Assembly (NCBI GenBank): GCA_018399015.1
Contig: CP073761.1
Span: forward strand, 1,860,001-1,924,000
DNA length: 64,000 nucleotides
Direction: 5' to 3'
Source of the DNA: Cyanobium sp. M30B3
Lineage (GTDB): Bacteria > Cyanobacteriota > Cyanobacteriia > PCC-6307 > Cyanobiaceae
Shown here: in pieces, positions 53,026-63,598 of the stretch
Position numbering within the stretch: position 1 is the stretch's first letter
Layout: every line of letters starts with the position of its first letter
Made by a program: the position numbers and the translations under genes
The notes under the pieces: generated by a model
The model's input: only the letters and a program-made list of their open reading frames with translations
Told to the model about the DNA's origin: nothing
Database searches by the model: none

Positions 53026-54471
53026 TTGACCCAGACCCCTCCCCGGTCGCCGGCTCGCATCCCGGCCCGGCCAGCTGGCTGGCAGGTGCTGCTCGCCCTG
53101 CTCAGCCTGGCCCTGAGCGTGCTGCTCTGGGTGAGTGGCCTGCTGGAGAGCCTGGAGCGGCCCTCGGTGAATCCGGCCCTGTCGGTTCGCCAGCTGCAAC
53201 TGGAGCTGCTGGCCGCTCCCGCCCTGCCCGATGGTCTGCGCGGCCTGCTGATCGGCTCCGGGGTGCCAGCCGAGCTGGCGGAACAGCTCCGGGAGCAGCG
53301 GGCGCAGGAGTCCGGACCGGGCACTCCCGATCAGTTGCTGCAGCAGCTGCTGCTGCAACGGCTTGGGGGGAACGACCCGCCCGGCAGCCCAGCCCTGCTG
53401 GAGCAGCTCTCCGCCCAGGTTCCACCCGAGCAGCGAGCCCTGCTGGGCTGGCTGCCGGAGGGGCGGCAGGGGAGCGGCGACGGGCCCTCCGGGGCGGAGC
53501 TGGCCGCCCAGCTGGGGACCTGGACGCCTGGCCTCTCGCCCCTCACCCGCCAGTTGCTCTGCGATGCCCTGGGTGGCCCGCAGGTGGCCGGATTGCCGGC
53601 CTGCCGCCTGAAGCAGGCCCAGCGCCAGGCCGCCCTGCGCCTGCTGGGGGTGAGCTGGCTGCCCGGCGCCCTGGTGCTGGCTGGCCTGGTGCTGCTGCTG
53701 CGCGAACTGTGGCTGGCCTGGCGCCGGCGGCTTGTGCTGCCCCCCATGCAGGGGCCGCTGCTCAACCTGGTGGACGTGACGCTGCTGATCGCGGGTGGGT
53801 TTGTGGTGCTGGGCGAGCTGGGGGTGCCCCTGCTGCTGGCCCCCCTCAGCGGGCGGTTGCTGGCTCCACTGGCGGACCAGCCCCTGCGCCAGCAGAGCCT
53901 GCAGGTGGTGCTGCTCTACACGGGACTGATGCTGCCCCCCCTGGCGATCCTTGCCCGGCAGCTGGGGGGGATCGCCACCACTCCCCCGGCTGGTGGCTGG
54001 CTGCAATGGCAGTGGCAGCCCCTGGCCAGTGCCCTGGCACGGGCCTTTGCCGGTCTGCTGATGGTGCTGCCGCTGGTGGCGGTGAGCGGCTGGCTGATCG
54101 ACCGGCTGGTGGGAGATCCCGGTGGCAGCAATCCGCTGCTGGAGCTGGTGCTGCAGGCCCGTGATCCCTGGGCGCTGGCCGGATTCGGCTTCACCGCCGT
54201 GGTGCTGGCTCCCCTGTTTGAGGAGACCCTGTTCCGGGGGGTGCTGCTGCCGGTGCTGGGGCTGCGTTGGGGGGCGATCCCCGGACTGCTGGCCAGCGCC
54301 CTCACCTTCGCCATGGCCCACCTGAGCCTGGGGGAACTGGCTCCCCTGCTGGTTCTGGGCCTGGGGCTCGGCTGGTTGCGCCTGCGCAGCGGCCGGCTGG
54401 CCCCCTGCGTGCTGATGCATGCTCTCTGGAATGGCCTCACCTTCACCAACCTGGTGCTCCTCGCCGGCTAG
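53026..54471 (+). CDS. CPBP-family intramembrane metalloprotease
   Basis: A membrane protein of about 480 residues. The last third carries the CPBP (Abi) motifs: PLFEETLFRGVLLPVLG (motif 1, EExxxR), FAMAHLSLGELAPL (motif 2, His), and VLMHALWNGLTFTN (motif 3, HxxxN). The N-terminal half has one helix and a Gln/Leu-rich soluble region. TTG 53026 is the likely start; an upstream ATG lies inside the divergent phosphatase gene. CPBP proteases cleave prenylated or other membrane substrates. Confidence 0.88.
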   Translation: MTQTPPRSPARIPARPAGWQVLLALLSLALSVLLWVSGLLESLERPSVNPALSVRQLQLELLAAPALPDGLRGLLIGSGVPAELAEQLREQRAQESGPGTPDQLLQQLLLQRLGGNDPPGSPALLEQLSAQVPPEQRALLGWLPEGRQGSGDGPSGAELAAQLGTWTPGLSPLTRQLLCDALGGPQVAGLPACRLKQAQRQAALRLLGVSWLPGALVLAGLVLLLRELWLAWRRRLVLPPMQGPLLNLVDVTLLIAGGFVVLGELGVPLLLAPLSGRLLAPLADQPLRQQSLQVVLLYTGLMLPPLAILARQLGGIATTPPAGGWLQWQWQPLASALARAFAGLLMVLPLVAVSGWLIDRLVGDPGGSNPLLELVLQARDPWALAGFGFTAVVLAPLFEETLFRGVLLPVLGLRWGAIPGLLASALTFAMAHLSLGELAPLLVLGLGLGWLRLRSGRLAPCVLMHALWNGLTFTNLVLLAG

Positions 54472-54564
54472 TCGGGGCTGTCAGGGACCTCCAGCCAAAC
54501 GGGCCCATGCCCCTTGCTGGGAGGCGGCCTGAGTGGTTGACTTGCGGGATACGGATCTGAGTTC

Positions 54565-55095
54565 TTGGTCGCCTCGAACCTGCCTCGCCGCATCTCCCCC
54601 AGCGAAGCCCTGGGCGTTGTCGGGCGGGGCGTGGCCAGGACAGCCCGCAGTCGCCCGCTGTCCCTGATCCAGGGCTCACTCTCCAGCCGGCAGGCCGCCC
54701 GTCGCTCCCCCCTGCTGGCGGGTCTTCACAAGGCCGCCGACGGCACCCTGGCGGGCCTGGGCCTGTGCATGCTCGCCCTGAGCGGCCTCACACTGCACTG
54801 GCAGAACCACTGGGGACACAGTTTCCAGCAACTGGAATCGGCCCAGGTGCTCGAGCACCGTCTGCAGGAGTCGGCGGCACTGCTGGAGCAGCACTATCTC
54901 TCAGCCGTGCGCAAGCCGGGCTGGCTGGTTCCCACCAGCAGCGAAAAGCTGATCTATCTGCCCCGCCCCAAGGCGGGCTTGCCCCAGGGCGGCACGGAGG
55001 GCAAGCTGCGTCTCCCCATCCGGCTCACCGATCTCCAGGTCTTCGCTTTCAACCCCCTGGCCAGACCCCCGCACCAGTCTCCGTCCGGGTATTGA
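54565..55095 (+). CDS. FtsL-like membrane protein upstream of ftsI
   Basis: This 176-residue bitopic protein starts at TTG 54565. It has a basic N-terminus, one membrane helix (LAGLGLCMLALSGLTLHWQN) and a helical periplasmic part (VLEHRLQESAALLEQHYLSA). It ends seven bases before ftsI. Position and layout match FtsL, which bridges FtsQ/FtsB and FtsI in the divisome; sequence identity alone would not show it, so the call is an inference. Confidence 0.65.
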   Translation: MVASNLPRRISPSEALGVVGRGVARTARSRPLSLIQGSLSSRQAARRSPLLAGLHKAADGTLAGLGLCMLALSGLTLHWQNHWGHSFQQLESAQVLEHRLQESAALLEQHYLSAVRKPGWLVPTSSEKLIYLPRPKAGLPQGGTEGKLRLPIRLTDLQVFAFNPLARPPHQSPSGY

Positions 55096-55101
55096 GGCAC
55101 C

Positions 55102-56910
55102 ATGGCTCAGGCGGCTCCCCTGCGTACCGGTTTGCGTGCTCCCACTCCGCGGCGCTCCAGGGTGGTGGCCATCCAGCCGCTCCCCGCGCATCGCCTGATT
55201 GCCGTCTACCTGCTCCTCTGTCTGGGGCTGGCGGGCCTGGCGGTGCGCCTGGCCTGGCTGCAGGTGATCGACACGGCCAACCTCCAGTCCAGGGCCAGGG
55301 CGATCCAGACCCAGTCCAGTGCGCCCCTGGGCAAGCGCCGCACCATCGTCGACCGCACCGGCCGTCTGGTGGCCCTCGATGAGCAGCGGTTCATCCTCTG
55401 GGCCCACCCCCGTTACTTCAACTTTCCTGGCGACGATCCCCAGAAAGTGCGCAAGCCGGACGACGTTGCCGCCCGGCTCTCCACCGTGCTGGCGGTGCCC
55501 AGCGACACCCTGCTGCAGACGATGGCCGGCCGGCCCAGCGGGGTGAAGCTCCGCTCGGACATCGATCCGGAAACGGCGGCGCGGATCCGCCAGCTGGGGA
55601 TCAGCGGCCTCGACCTGGAGGCCTATCCCCAGCGGATCTATCCCCAGGGCTCCCTGTTCGCCAATGTGGTGGGCTTCCTCAACCTGGAGCGGGCCCCCCA
55701 GGCCGGCCTGGAGCAGAGCCGCGACCGCGATCTGCAGCGCCAGGAATCCACCGTCACCATGCGCCGTGGCGCCGATGGCACCCCCCTGCCGGAGGGGCTG
55801 ACCGCCGGGGCGCTCTACGGCGATGACCTGCGCCTGCAGCTCACCCTGGATGCCCGCCTGCAGCAGGTGGCCCAGCAGGCCCTGGCCAACCAGGTGAAGA
55901 AGTGGAGCGCCAAGCGGGCCGCCGCCCTGGTGATGGATGTGCGCAACGGCGAGATGCTCGCCCTCGCCTCCTATCCCACCTACGACCCCAACCAGTTCTG
56001 GAAATTCAACCCCGGACTGTTCCGGGAGTGGTCGGTTCAGGATCTCTATGAGCCCGGGTCCACCTTCAAGCCGATCAACCTGGCGATCGCCCTGCAGGAG
56101 AAGGCGATCGAGCCTGAAGGCAAGGTGTACGACAGCGGCCAGCTGAGCATCGGCGGCTGGCCGATCTTCAACGCCAACCGCAAGGGCAATGGCCTGATCG
56201 ACTTCGCCACCGTGCTCGAGGTGTCCAGCAACGTGGGCATGGTGAATGCCATGGCCCAGGTGAAGCGTGAGCGCTTCTGGCACTGGCTGAACACGATCGG
56301 CATCGACACCCGGCCGGATACCGACCTGCCCGGTGCGGTGGCCGGTCAGCTCAAATCACGCTCCCTGTTCACCGGGCACGCCATTGAGCCGGCCGTGGCT
56401 GCCTTTGGCCAGGGCTTCTCCCTCACGCCGCTGAAGCTGCTCCAGCTGCACGCCATGCTGGCCAACGGCGGTCGGCTGGTCAGTCCCCACATCACCCGCG
56501 GCCTGCGCTCCGGCGATGCCCTGGCCGGTACCCCCACGGCGGCGGGTCGGCAACTGCTGGATCCGGCGGTCACCCGCACCGTGATGGGCTGGATGGAGCA
56601 GGCCGTGGCCCGCAGCGACAGTCTCGGCATCAAGGTGCCCGGCTACCGCATCGGCGGCAAGACCGGCACGGCCCAGAAGGCCGATCGGGGTGTCTACATC
56701 CCCGGAGCGCTGATCACCAGCTTCGTGGGCCACCTTCCCATCGAGGATCCCCGCTACGTGGTGCTCGTGGTGGTGGACGAGCCCAAGGGCGGGAACACCT
56801 ACGGCTCCACCGTGGCGGCGCCGGTGGCCCGCCAGATCATCGATGCGCTGCTGGTGCTGGAGAAGATCCCGCCCTCCAGGCCGGAGGAACTGGCGGGCCC
56901 CAGATCCTGA
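55102..56910 (+). CDS. ftsI: Septal peptidoglycan transpeptidase FtsI (PBP3)
   Basis: This 602-residue class B penicillin-binding protein has an N-terminal membrane helix (LIAVYLLLCLGLAGLAVRLA), a non-catalytic domain, then the active site: SxxK at S320 (EPGSTFKPINLAI), SSN in EVSSNVGMVNAMA, and KTGT at K520 (IGGKTGTAQKADRG). It crosslinks septal peptidoglycan. It follows the FtsL-like gene by six bases, so they form a division operon. Confidence 0.95.
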   Translation: MAQAAPLRTGLRAPTPRRSRVVAIQPLPAHRLIAVYLLLCLGLAGLAVRLAWLQVIDTANLQSRARAIQTQSSAPLGKRRTIVDRTGRLVALDEQRFILWAHPRYFNFPGDDPQKVRKPDDVAARLSTVLAVPSDTLLQTMAGRPSGVKLRSDIDPETAARIRQLGISGLDLEAYPQRIYPQGSLFANVVGFLNLERAPQAGLEQSRDRDLQRQESTVTMRRGADGTPLPEGLTAGALYGDDLRLQLTLDARLQQVAQQALANQVKKWSAKRAAALVMDVRNGEMLALASYPTYDPNQFWKFNPGLFREWSVQDLYEPGSTFKPINLAIALQEKAIEPEGKVYDSGQLSIGGWPIFNANRKGNGLIDFATVLEVSSNVGMVNAMAQVKRERFWHWLNTIGIDTRPDTDLPGAVAGQLKSRSLFTGHAIEPAVAAFGQGFSLTPLKLLQLHAMLANGGRLVSPHITRGLRSGDALAGTPTAAGRQLLDPAVTRTVMGWMEQAVARSDSLGIKVPGYRIGGKTGTAQKADRGVYIPGALITSFVGHLPIEDPRYVVLVVVDEPKGGNTYGSTVAAPVARQIIDALLVLEKIPPSRPEELAGPRS

Positions 56911-57036
56911 GGGGTTTTCTCAGCATCCCCGTGTGGTCATTCCCGCAAGCCCCGCCGCTGAGATCCTGTTGCTCACGGGATCCTGGCTAGCGTTGGTCCA
57001 TCCGGCGCATCCCGCAGCCGACACTCCCTGCCAACC

Positions 57037-58212
57037 ATGGCCAATCTGCTCGATCAGCTCGCCGCGATGACCGTGGTGGTCGCCGACACCGGCGACATCG
57101 AAGCGATCCGCCAGTTCACGCCTCGGGATGCCACCACCAATCCCTCGCTGATCCTGGCTGCCGCCCAGATTCCCACCTACCAGGACCTGATCGATCGCTC
57201 CCTGCGGGAGTCCCGCCAGGTGGTGGGCCCGGATGCGGGCGTCGATGCGGTGGTGCTGGAGGCCCTCGATGAAATCTGTGTGACCTTCGGCAAGGAGATC
57301 CTCAAGATCGTGCCGGGCCGGGTCTCCACCGAGGTGGACGCCCGCCTCAGTTACGACACCGAGGCCACGATCGCCAAGGCCCGCAAACTGATCGGCCTGT
57401 ACAACGACGCTGGCATCAGCAACGACCGGGTATTGATCAAGATCGCCTCCACCTGGGAGGGCATCCGCGCTGCAGAACAACTGGAAAAAGAAGGGATCCA
57501 TTGCAATCTCACCCTGCTGTTCTCGTTCGCCCAGGCCGTGGCCTGTGCCGAGGCAGGTGTGACCCTGATCTCTCCGTTTGTGGGCAGGATCCTGGACTGG
57601 TACAAGAAGTCCACGGGCCGGGCGTCCTACCCGGGGGCCGAGGATCCAGGCGTGGTCTCCGTGAGCCAGATCTTCAACTACTACAAGACCTACGGCTACA
57701 AGACCGAGGTGATGGGGGCGAGTTTCCGCAACGCCGACGAAATCATCGAGCTGGCCGGCTGCGATCTGCTCACCATCTCTCCAGCCCTGCTGGACGAGCT
57801 GCGCAGCACCGATGGCGAACTGGAGCGCAGGCTCAACCCCTTCGACCCGGCCCCCACGGAGGCCCAGATCCATCTGGATGAGCCCTCCTTCCGCGCCATG
57901 CTGGCCGACGACCGCATGGCCACCGAGAAGCTGGATGAGGGCATCCGCGGCTTCTGCAAGGCGATCGAGACGCTGGAGGCCCAGCTGGCCCATCGGCTGG
58001 CGGAGCTGGAGGGCGGGGCGGCCTTCGGCCACGCCGTGCAGGAGATCTTCCTGCTCAACGACCTCGATGGCGACGGTTGCATCACCCGCGAGGAGTGGCT
58101 GGGCAGCGATGCCGTCTTCGATGCCCTCGACACCGACAAGGACGGTCGGCTCGCGCCCGAGGATGTGCGCGGCGGCCTGGGGGCTGCCCTGGCCCTGGCC
58201 CGGCCGGTGTGA
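57037..58212 (+). CDS. tal: Transaldolase with C-terminal EF-hand pair
   Basis: This 391-residue protein has the transaldolase fold with [20 protein letters not shown], the Schiff-base Lys in [37 protein letters not shown] and [13 protein letters not shown]. Residues about 342-376 add two EF-hands: [13 protein letters not shown] and [13 protein letters not shown]. It moves dihydroxyacetone units in the pentose phosphate pathway. The EF-hands suggest calcium-linked control or stability; this tail is seen in some cyanobacteria. Confidence 0.95.
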   Translation: MANLLDQLAAMTVVVADTGDIEAIRQFTPRDATTNPSLILAAAQIPTYQDLIDRSLRESRQVVGPDAGVDAVVLEALDEICVTFGKEILKIVPGRVSTEVDARLSYDTEATIAKARKLIGLYNDAGISNDRVLIKIASTWEGIRAAEQLEKEGIHCNLTLLFSFAQAVACAEAGVTLISPFVGRILDWYKKSTGRASYPGAEDPGVVSVSQIFNYYKTYGYKTEVMGASFRNADEIIELAGCDLLTISPALLDELRSTDGELERRLNPFDPAPTEAQIHLDEPSFRAMLADDRMATEKLDEGIRGFCKAIETLEAQLAHRLAELEGGAAFGHAVQEIFLLNDLDGDGCITREEWLGSDAVFDALDTDKDGRLAPEDVRGGLGAALALARPV

Positions 58213-58289
58213 TCGCCGGCGACGGCCTTAATCCGCTCTTCAACTGGATGGTTAATGGTGGGTAGATTCCCTGCGGTTTTTCAGACGCT

Positions 58290-58667
58290 GTGAACGCTCT
58301 CGACACCATGCGCGCCCTTGCCAGCAACGGTGAGGTGATGACCGTGGAACCCGGTGAAATCATCTTCCACTCCGGTGATCCCGGCGACTGCATGTTCGGC
58401 CTGCTCGAGGGACAGGTGCAGCTCAGCTGGAATGGCGAGGAAGGCCATGAGTTGATCAACGCCGGGGACGTCTTCGGTGCCGGCGCCCTGGTGACCAGCG
58501 AACACCGCCGCTACGGCAACGCCAAGGCGGTGAGCCCCTGCCGGCTGCTGGTGATGAACCGCGAGAAGTTCCTGTTTGCGGTGCAGGAATCGCCGATGTT
58601 CGCCATCGAACTGCTCGGGTCGATCGACCAGCGCCTGCGGCAGCTCAAGGACTGCACCAAGATCTAG
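58290..58667 (+). CDS. Cyclic-nucleotide-binding-domain protein without DNA-binding part
   Basis: This 125-residue protein starts at GTG 58290. It has the cNMP-binding beta-roll: EVMTVEPGEIIFHSGDPGDC, MFGLLEGQVQLSWNGEEGHE, INAGDVFGAGALVTSEHRRY and a closing helix. There is no C-terminal HTH. The phosphate-binding cassette residues (R/E-L-A) of true cAMP binders are not obvious: here GAGALVTSEHRR. It may sense another ligand. Its stop overlaps the convergent oxidoreductase stop. Confidence 0.8.
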   Translation: MNALDTMRALASNGEVMTVEPGEIIFHSGDPGDCMFGLLEGQVQLSWNGEEGHELINAGDVFGAGALVTSEHRRYGNAKAVSPCRLLVMNREKFLFAVQESPMFAIELLGSIDQRLRQLKDCTKI

Positions 58668-59842
58668 CCGCGCTGAAACAACAGCCGGCGGATGGCGCGC
58701 TGGGCGATGTCGCCATAGCCCATCTCGCCGGAGAGGATCTGGGCAATCCGCTGGGGCGCGGTGGGTCGCTTGATGCCCAGCTGATAGCCCACCCGCGGCA
58801 CCCGGTAGAACACCTGGGCGATCCGCCGGCCCCAGGCCATCGATTCCCCCCATTGCTGGCGCATGGCTGTGCTGTACCCGGCCAGGGCATCGCCATCGCC
58901 GTTGAGCCAGCAGTGGATCGCTTCGGCCGCCCGGCAGCCGCTCAACAGGGCCGGGCGCAGTCCCTCGGCGAGGAACGGGTCGCAGAGGGACGCGGCATCG
59001 CCGGCCACCACGATGCCGTCGCCATGCAGGGGATGGTGGCCGTCCCACACCCGCAGGCGACCCTGGCAGCGCTCGGCGTTGGCGGCCGGGAACCCCAGGC
59101 TGGGAAGCAACCGGTTGAGCACAGCGTCAGCTTCCTGCAGGGCAGCCGCCTCCTCCAGGGGGCGGCCAATGAAGTGACCCAGCCCGATGCTGTAGCCCCC
59201 GTGGCGGGGAAAGGCCCAGCAGAAGCCCTGGGGCACCAGCCCGAAGCCGAAATGGGCCGTGGCCGCATCCTGCACCGCAGCCTCCACCTCGACAGACACG
59301 GTGGTGGCATAGCGCGGCTGGCGGGGGCCCAGGCCCAGGGGGGCGGCGTGGCGGGAGCCGGAGCCATCGGCCAGCACCACCGCCCGGGCCCGCAGCTGGC
59401 GGGGCTGGCCGTGGCCCTCGCTGGCGCACACCTCCAGACACCAGTGGTCGGAAGCCTGCTGAATCCGCTCCACGCGCACCCCTGGCTCAAAGCCCGCTCC
59501 CGCGGCCAGGGCCTGCTCCACCAGAAAGGCATCGAGGCGCGAGCGGCGCACGATCCAGAAGGGGGAGCTGCCCGGCAGCTCGGCGATCACCGGATCCTCC
59601 AGGTCCCAGGTGAAGCGCACCCGCTCGATCACCGCCTCCACCACCGGGCTGAGGTCGAAGGGAAACCACTGCTGCACGGAGGCGGCCATGCCGCCGCCGC
59701 AGGGTTTATGGCGGGGAAAGGGGGCCTGGTCGAGCACCAGCACCGCGTGCCCCAGGGCAGCCAGATGGCAGGCTGCGGCACCGCCGGCGGCGCCGCCACC
59801 CACCACGATCACATCCAGGAGATCGGGGGCCGGGCTGCTCAA
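58664..59842 (-). CDS. FAD-dependent oxidoreductase of the geranylgeranyl-reductase family
   Basis: This 392-residue protein has the dinucleotide motif [36 protein letters not shown] (the family segment with CGGG), [16 protein letters not shown] [13 protein letters not shown] and [20 protein letters not shown]. It fits the GGR/digeranylgeranylglycerophospholipid-reductase type; substrate unknown. I use TTG 59842, overlapping the frr stop by four bases (TTGA), so it is coupled to frr. Confidence 0.85.
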   Translation of the reverse strand: MSSPAPDLLDVIVVGGGAAGGAAACHLAALGHAVLVLDQAPFPRHKPCGGGMAASVQQWFPFDLSPVVEAVIERVRFTWDLEDPVIAELPGSSPFWIVRRSRLDAFLVEQALAAGAGFEPGVRVERIQQASDHWCLEVCASEGHGQPRQLRARAVVLADGSGSRHAAPLGLGPRQPRYATTVSVEVEAAVQDAATAHFGFGLVPQGFCWAFPRHGGYSIGLGHFIGRPLEEAAALQEADAVLNRLLPSLGFPAANAERCQGRLRVWDGHHPLHGDGIVVAGDAASLCDPFLAEGLRPALLSGCRAAEAIHCWLNGDGDALAGYSTAMRQQWGESMAWGRRIAQVFYRVPRVGYQLGIKRPTAPQRIAQILSGEMGYGDIAQRAIRRLLFQRG

Positions 59843-60378
59843 ACCTTGAGGATCTCTGCCTCCTTCTCGGCCAGGTGCTTGTCGATCTCGGCGATGTAGC
59901 GATCGGTGAGCTTCTGCACCTTCTCCTGTTCGTCGCGGCTCTGGTCCTCGGAGAGGTCCCCCTCCTTTTCCTGTTTCTTGATCCGATCGATGCCGTCGCG
60001 GCGGTTGTTGCGCAGAGCCACCTTGCCCTCTTCGGCATATTTGGCGGCGATCTTGCAGAGCTCCTTGCGGCGGTCCTCGGTGAGCGGCGGGATGTTGATG
60101 CGGATCACCTTGCCATCGTTGTTGCAGGTGAGGCCCAGGTCGCTCATGGCGATCGCCTTCTCGATCAGCCCCATGGCGCCCTGGTCGAAGGGCTGGATCT
60201 GGATGGTCTGCGAATCGGGCGTGGACAGACTGGCCAGGGACCTGAGGGGTGTCTCGGCCCCGTAGTACTCGACGCTGATCTTGTCGAGCAGGGAGGGGTT
60301 GGCCCGCCCGGTGCGGATGGTGTTGAAGTTGCGCAGGGCGGCGTCCACCGACTTGCGCATCGCGGCTTCCAGATCCAT
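59839..60378 (-). CDS. frr: Ribosome recycling factor
   Basis: This 179-residue protein has [60 protein letters not shown] and a Glu/Lys-rich C-terminal coiled coil to EAEILKV. It splits post-termination ribosomes with EF-G. It follows pyrH by 11 bases, the common pyrH-frr pair, and is coupled to the oxidoreductase downstream. Confidence 0.97.
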   Translation of the reverse strand: MDLEAAMRKSVDAALRNFNTIRTGRANPSLLDKISVEYYGAETPLRSLASLSTPDSQTIQIQPFDQGAMGLIEKAIAMSDLGLTCNNDGKVIRINIPPLTEDRRKELCKIAAKYAEEGKVALRNNRRDGIDRIKKQEKEGDLSEDQSRDEQEKVQKLTDRYIAEIDKHLAEKEAEILKV

Positions 60379-60389
60379 GGGGCTTGATC

Positions 60390-61097
60390 TCAGGGGTGAA
60401 TGCGGGTGCCGATCGGCTCACCGCGCACGGCCCGACCGATGTTGCCGGGGCCGAACAGATCAAACACCACGATGGGGATGCCGTTGTCCTTGCAGAGGGC
60501 AATGGCGGCGCCGTCCATCACCTCCAGCTCACCGCTCAGCACCTCCAGGAAGGAGAGGCTCTCGAAGCGGCGGGCGTCGGCGTGCTTGGCGGGATCCCTG
60601 TCGTAGACGCCGTCCACCTTGGTGGCCTTGAACACCACGTCAGCGTTGATCTCCGCCGCCCGCAGGGCGGCGGTGGTGTCGGTGGTGAAGAAGGGGTTGC
60701 CGGTGCCGGCGGCGAAGATCACCACCCGGCCTTTTTCCATGTGGCGGATCGCTTTGCGCCGGATGTAGGGCTCGGCCACCTCCTGCATCGAGATCGCGCT
60801 CTGCACCCGGGTCGGCACCCCGGCCCGCTCCAGCCCGTCCTGCAGGGTGATGGCATTCATCACCGTGGCCAGCATGCCCACGTAGTCGGCGGTGGCCCGG
60901 TCCATGCCGGCGGCGCTGCCCTTGAGGCCGCGGAAGATGTTGCCGCCGCCCACCACGATCGCCAGCTGGGTGCCGTCGGCCACACAGGCGGCCACATCAC
61001 TGGCGATCGACTGCACGATCGCTGGATCGATCCCGTAGCCCTGCTCGCCCATCAGCGCTTCGCCGCTGAGCTTGAGGAGCACGCGCTTGAAACCCAT
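60390..61097 (-). CDS. pyrH: UMP kinase
   Basis: This 235-residue protein has [60 protein letters not shown] and [20 protein letters not shown]. It makes UDP from UMP. The ATG 61097 ([12 protein letters not shown]) is the family start. It is first of the pyrH-frr-oxidoreductase string. Confidence 0.97.
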   Translation of the reverse strand: MGFKRVLLKLSGEALMGEQGYGIDPAIVQSIASDVAACVADGTQLAIVVGGGNIFRGLKGSAAGMDRATADYVGMLATVMNAITLQDGLERAGVPTRVQSAISMQEVAEPYIRRKAIRHMEKGRVVIFAAGTGNPFFTTDTTAALRAAEINADVVFKATKVDGVYDRDPAKHADARRFESLSFLEVLSGELEVMDGAAIALCKDNGIPIVVFDLFGPGNIGRAVRGEPIGTRIHP

Positions 61098-61419
61098 CGA
61101 CCCCGTTGATTTGCGGCACCGTAGCAATGGGCCGGTCTGCGTTCCCGGCTTGCCTGGCAGCACCGCGGGAGCTTGACTGCGGCAGCAGCCCGGTTGCCGT
61201 GGATCCCTGGTCGCCTGGAGCGGTTCAGCCACCTGGGCCGATGGTGCTGCGCCTCACCCTCTCGGCCCTCGATCAGGCCAGGGCTGACGCGGCGATCTGG
61301 CGCCACCCGGAGGTACACCGGGCGGTGCTGATCAGTGGTGTCACCGCCCTGGTGACGGCCTTCACCCCGATCCGCAGGGACCTGGCAGGCGGGGACTGCT
61401 CAGGCCGGTCGTCTCCCCT
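61098..61419. other. Intergenic region between pyrH and cobO
   Basis: No gene is convincingly supported. A plus frame from ATG 61241 ([20 protein letters not shown] and on, about 60 codons) looks partly protein-like and ends within the cobO 3' end. It may be a small gene or a remnant. The region must hold the pyrH promoter. Confidence 0.4.
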
Positions 61420-62118
61420 CTAGAACTCAATTCCCCGCTGGGCCTTCACCCCCTGCTCGCGGAAAGGGTGGCGCACCAGCTTCATCTCGGTGACCAGGTC
61501 GGCGCGCTCCAGCAGCGCCGGCGGCGCGCCACGGCCGGTGAGGGCCACGTGGGTGAGCGCGGGCCGCAGGGCCAGCCCCTCGACCACCTGCTCCACTGCC
61601 AGATAGCCGAGCTTGAGGGCCACGTTCACCTCGTCGAGCACCACCAGCTTGCGGCTGGCGTCGGCCAGGTAGGAGCAGGAGCGCTCCCAGGCCTGCTGCA
61701 CCAGCAGCCGGTCGCGGTCGCGGTCCTGGGTTTCCCAGGTGAAGCCCTCGCCCAGCGCGTGCCAGGCCAGGGAATCGCCGAACAGCTCCAGCGCCCTGGC
61801 CTCGCCCGGCTGCCAGCCGCCCTTGATGAACTGCACCACCGCCACGCTCTCGCCGTGGCCCAGGGTGCGCAGCACCAGCCCCAGGGCCGCGGTGGTCTTG
61901 CCCTTGCCGTCGCCGGTGAACACCAGCACCAGCCCCTTCTCCAGGTTGCGCTCGCCCACCCGCTGGCGCTGCACCTCCTGGCGGCGGGCCATGCGCCTGC
62001 GGTAGGCCTCCTGGTCGCGCTCGGGCGCCAGCTCGCCGCCGGGGCCCAGCTCGGCGGCCACCTGATCCAGATCCACATCCAGATCCACCCGGTCGAGATC
62101 GGTCTCGATCCGGGGCAT
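61420..62118 (-). CDS. cobO: Cob(I)yrinic acid a,c-diamide adenosyltransferase
   Basis: This 232-residue protein has the P-loop LVLVFTGDGKGKTTAALGLV, VAVVQFIKGGWQPGEARALE, LVVLDEVNVALKLGYLAVEQ and VALTGRGAPPALLERADLVT. It adds the adenosyl group in cobalamin synthesis. The ATG 62118 is chosen; ATG 62181 would add 21 residues. Downstream in function from CobK, also in this window. Confidence 0.93.
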   Translation of the reverse strand: MPRIETDLDRVDLDVDLDQVAAELGPGGELAPERDQEAYRRRMARRQEVQRQRVGERNLEKGLVLVFTGDGKGKTTAALGLVLRTLGHGESVAVVQFIKGGWQPGEARALELFGDSLAWHALGEGFTWETQDRDRDRLLVQQAWERSCSYLADASRKLVVLDEVNVALKLGYLAVEQVVEGLALRPALTHVALTGRGAPPALLERADLVTEMKLVRHPFREQGVKAQRGIEF

Positions 62119-62204
62119 GGCGATCGGAGCCCTGGTCTGGTCCGGGAATGCCGCTGATTCGCTCAAGGGTGCCGCAGGCATGGAACCGGCGCAGTTTGGC
62201 GGGC

Positions 62205-63383
62205 TCAGGCCACCCGCTGCCGCGCCAGGGCCGCGTCCACCGCCTGCTGCTGGTCGCGCCGGGTGATCCAGTGGTGATAGGTGCGGGTGTGGATCGCCAC
62301 CGAGTGGCCCATCATCCGCGCCGCCACCGTGTCGGGCAGGCCCACGTGGATCGTGCGCACCGCCCAGGCGTGGCGCAGGTCGTAGGGGGTGATCGGCAGG
62401 GCGTAGCGCCTGAACTGCTCGGCCACCCGCCGCCCCGCCTGCTGCAGGGTGGTGCGGCCCAGGTCGGTCCGCACGGGAGGCAACAGCCGCGGATCGCGCC
62501 CCAGCCGCTCCAGTTCAAAGCGCTCCACCCACTCGGGCTGGAACGGCCACACCTGGTGCTCGCCCGTCTTGCTGGTGGGCAGCACCCGGATCACCCGGTC
62601 GCCCCCAGGCGCCAGGGCCGAGAGGTCGCAGAAGAACACCTCGTGGTTGCGCAGGCCGTAGGTGGCCATCAGGCCATAGGCCAGCCGCCAGGCGGGGTTG
62701 GGGATCAGCTCCACGAGCTCGAGGATCTGACGGTCGCTGGGCAGCTGGCGGAACTGGGCCCGGTGCAGGCCGTAGCCCATGGCCCGCTGGCGCCAGTCGC
62801 CGGGGAGCTCCAGCGTCAGGTGCCCGGCCAGGGCCGCCAGCACGGTGCCGCACTGCTGCCGGCTGCGGCTGCCGGGGGGATAGCTCTCCAGCACCTGCTC
62901 GAGCAGCGGTGTGCTCACCTGGCGATCGTCGGCGTCGCGCCCTGCCTGGGCCAGCCGCCGCAGGTAGGGGCGGTAGGCGGCCGTCCAGGTGGTGCGGCTG
63001 CCGGCGGGATTGGGGCTGCGGGCCGGATCGGCCTTGAAGGCCTGCTCAAAGGCCTGCAGTTGCTCCTCCAGGGGGCTGCTGGGCGTCGGCCTGGGGCTGG
63101 CGCTGGGCGCGGGGGCGGCAGGGGGCGTTCGGGCCGGCCGGCCCCAGCGCTGCCAGTCGAACTGCTGGCGCTGCAGCTCCGCCAGCACCTGGCGCAGCTG
63201 CCGGGCAGCCTCCGCCAGGCCGGCCTCGCTGGCTGGCACCCCCAGACTGATGCGCTGCACCGCCGAGCCGCCGCTGCCCTGGCGCCGGGGCAGGGGACCG
63301 CGCAACCCCAGGCGTTCGCCGCGGCGCTCGATGCGCAGACCCACGCCGGCACTGGCCAGGCCTGCGTTGTGGGCGGCCAGCAA
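62205..63383 (-). CDS. Tyrosine recombinase-like protein in a core location
   Basis: This 392-residue protein has a helical N-terminal core-binding region and the catalytic set: Arg in [37 protein letters not shown], HxxR as [18 protein letters not shown], and [20 protein letters not shown] with the Tyr. All four classical residues appear present. It sits among conserved housekeeping genes (cobO, hemH), with no attachment site or cargo visible, so it is probably a domesticated recombinase. Confidence 0.85.
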   Translation of the reverse strand: MLAAHNAGLASAGVGLRIERRGERLGLRGPLPRRQGSGGSAVQRISLGVPASEAGLAEAARQLRQVLAELQRQQFDWQRWGRPARTPPAAPAPSASPRPTPSSPLEEQLQAFEQAFKADPARSPNPAGSRTTWTAAYRPYLRRLAQAGRDADDRQVSTPLLEQVLESYPPGSRSRQQCGTVLAALAGHLTLELPGDWRQRAMGYGLHRAQFRQLPSDRQILELVELIPNPAWRLAYGLMATYGLRNHEVFFCDLSALAPGGDRVIRVLPTSKTGEHQVWPFQPEWVERFELERLGRDPRLLPPVRTDLGRTTLQQAGRRVAEQFRRYALPITPYDLRHAWAVRTIHVGLPDTVAARMMGHSVAIHTRTYHHWITRRDQQQAVDAALARQRVA

Positions 63384-63598
63384 CGGATCGAGCGGGTGAC
63401 CACTTGAACCGGGACCGGAGCTGGTGGCGGTGGAGCTGGATAGGGCAGAGCTTGAATCCGTGGCGGCCCCAGCAGCGATGGCGGCCCGAACTTATCGATC
63501 GCCCACCGGGGCTGTCGAGGGTGGGGTGTCCAGGGGACACAGCTGGGCCAGGGTTCCCAGCGTTACGCTCGGAGCCATGCGCCGCTGGGGACGAAGGC

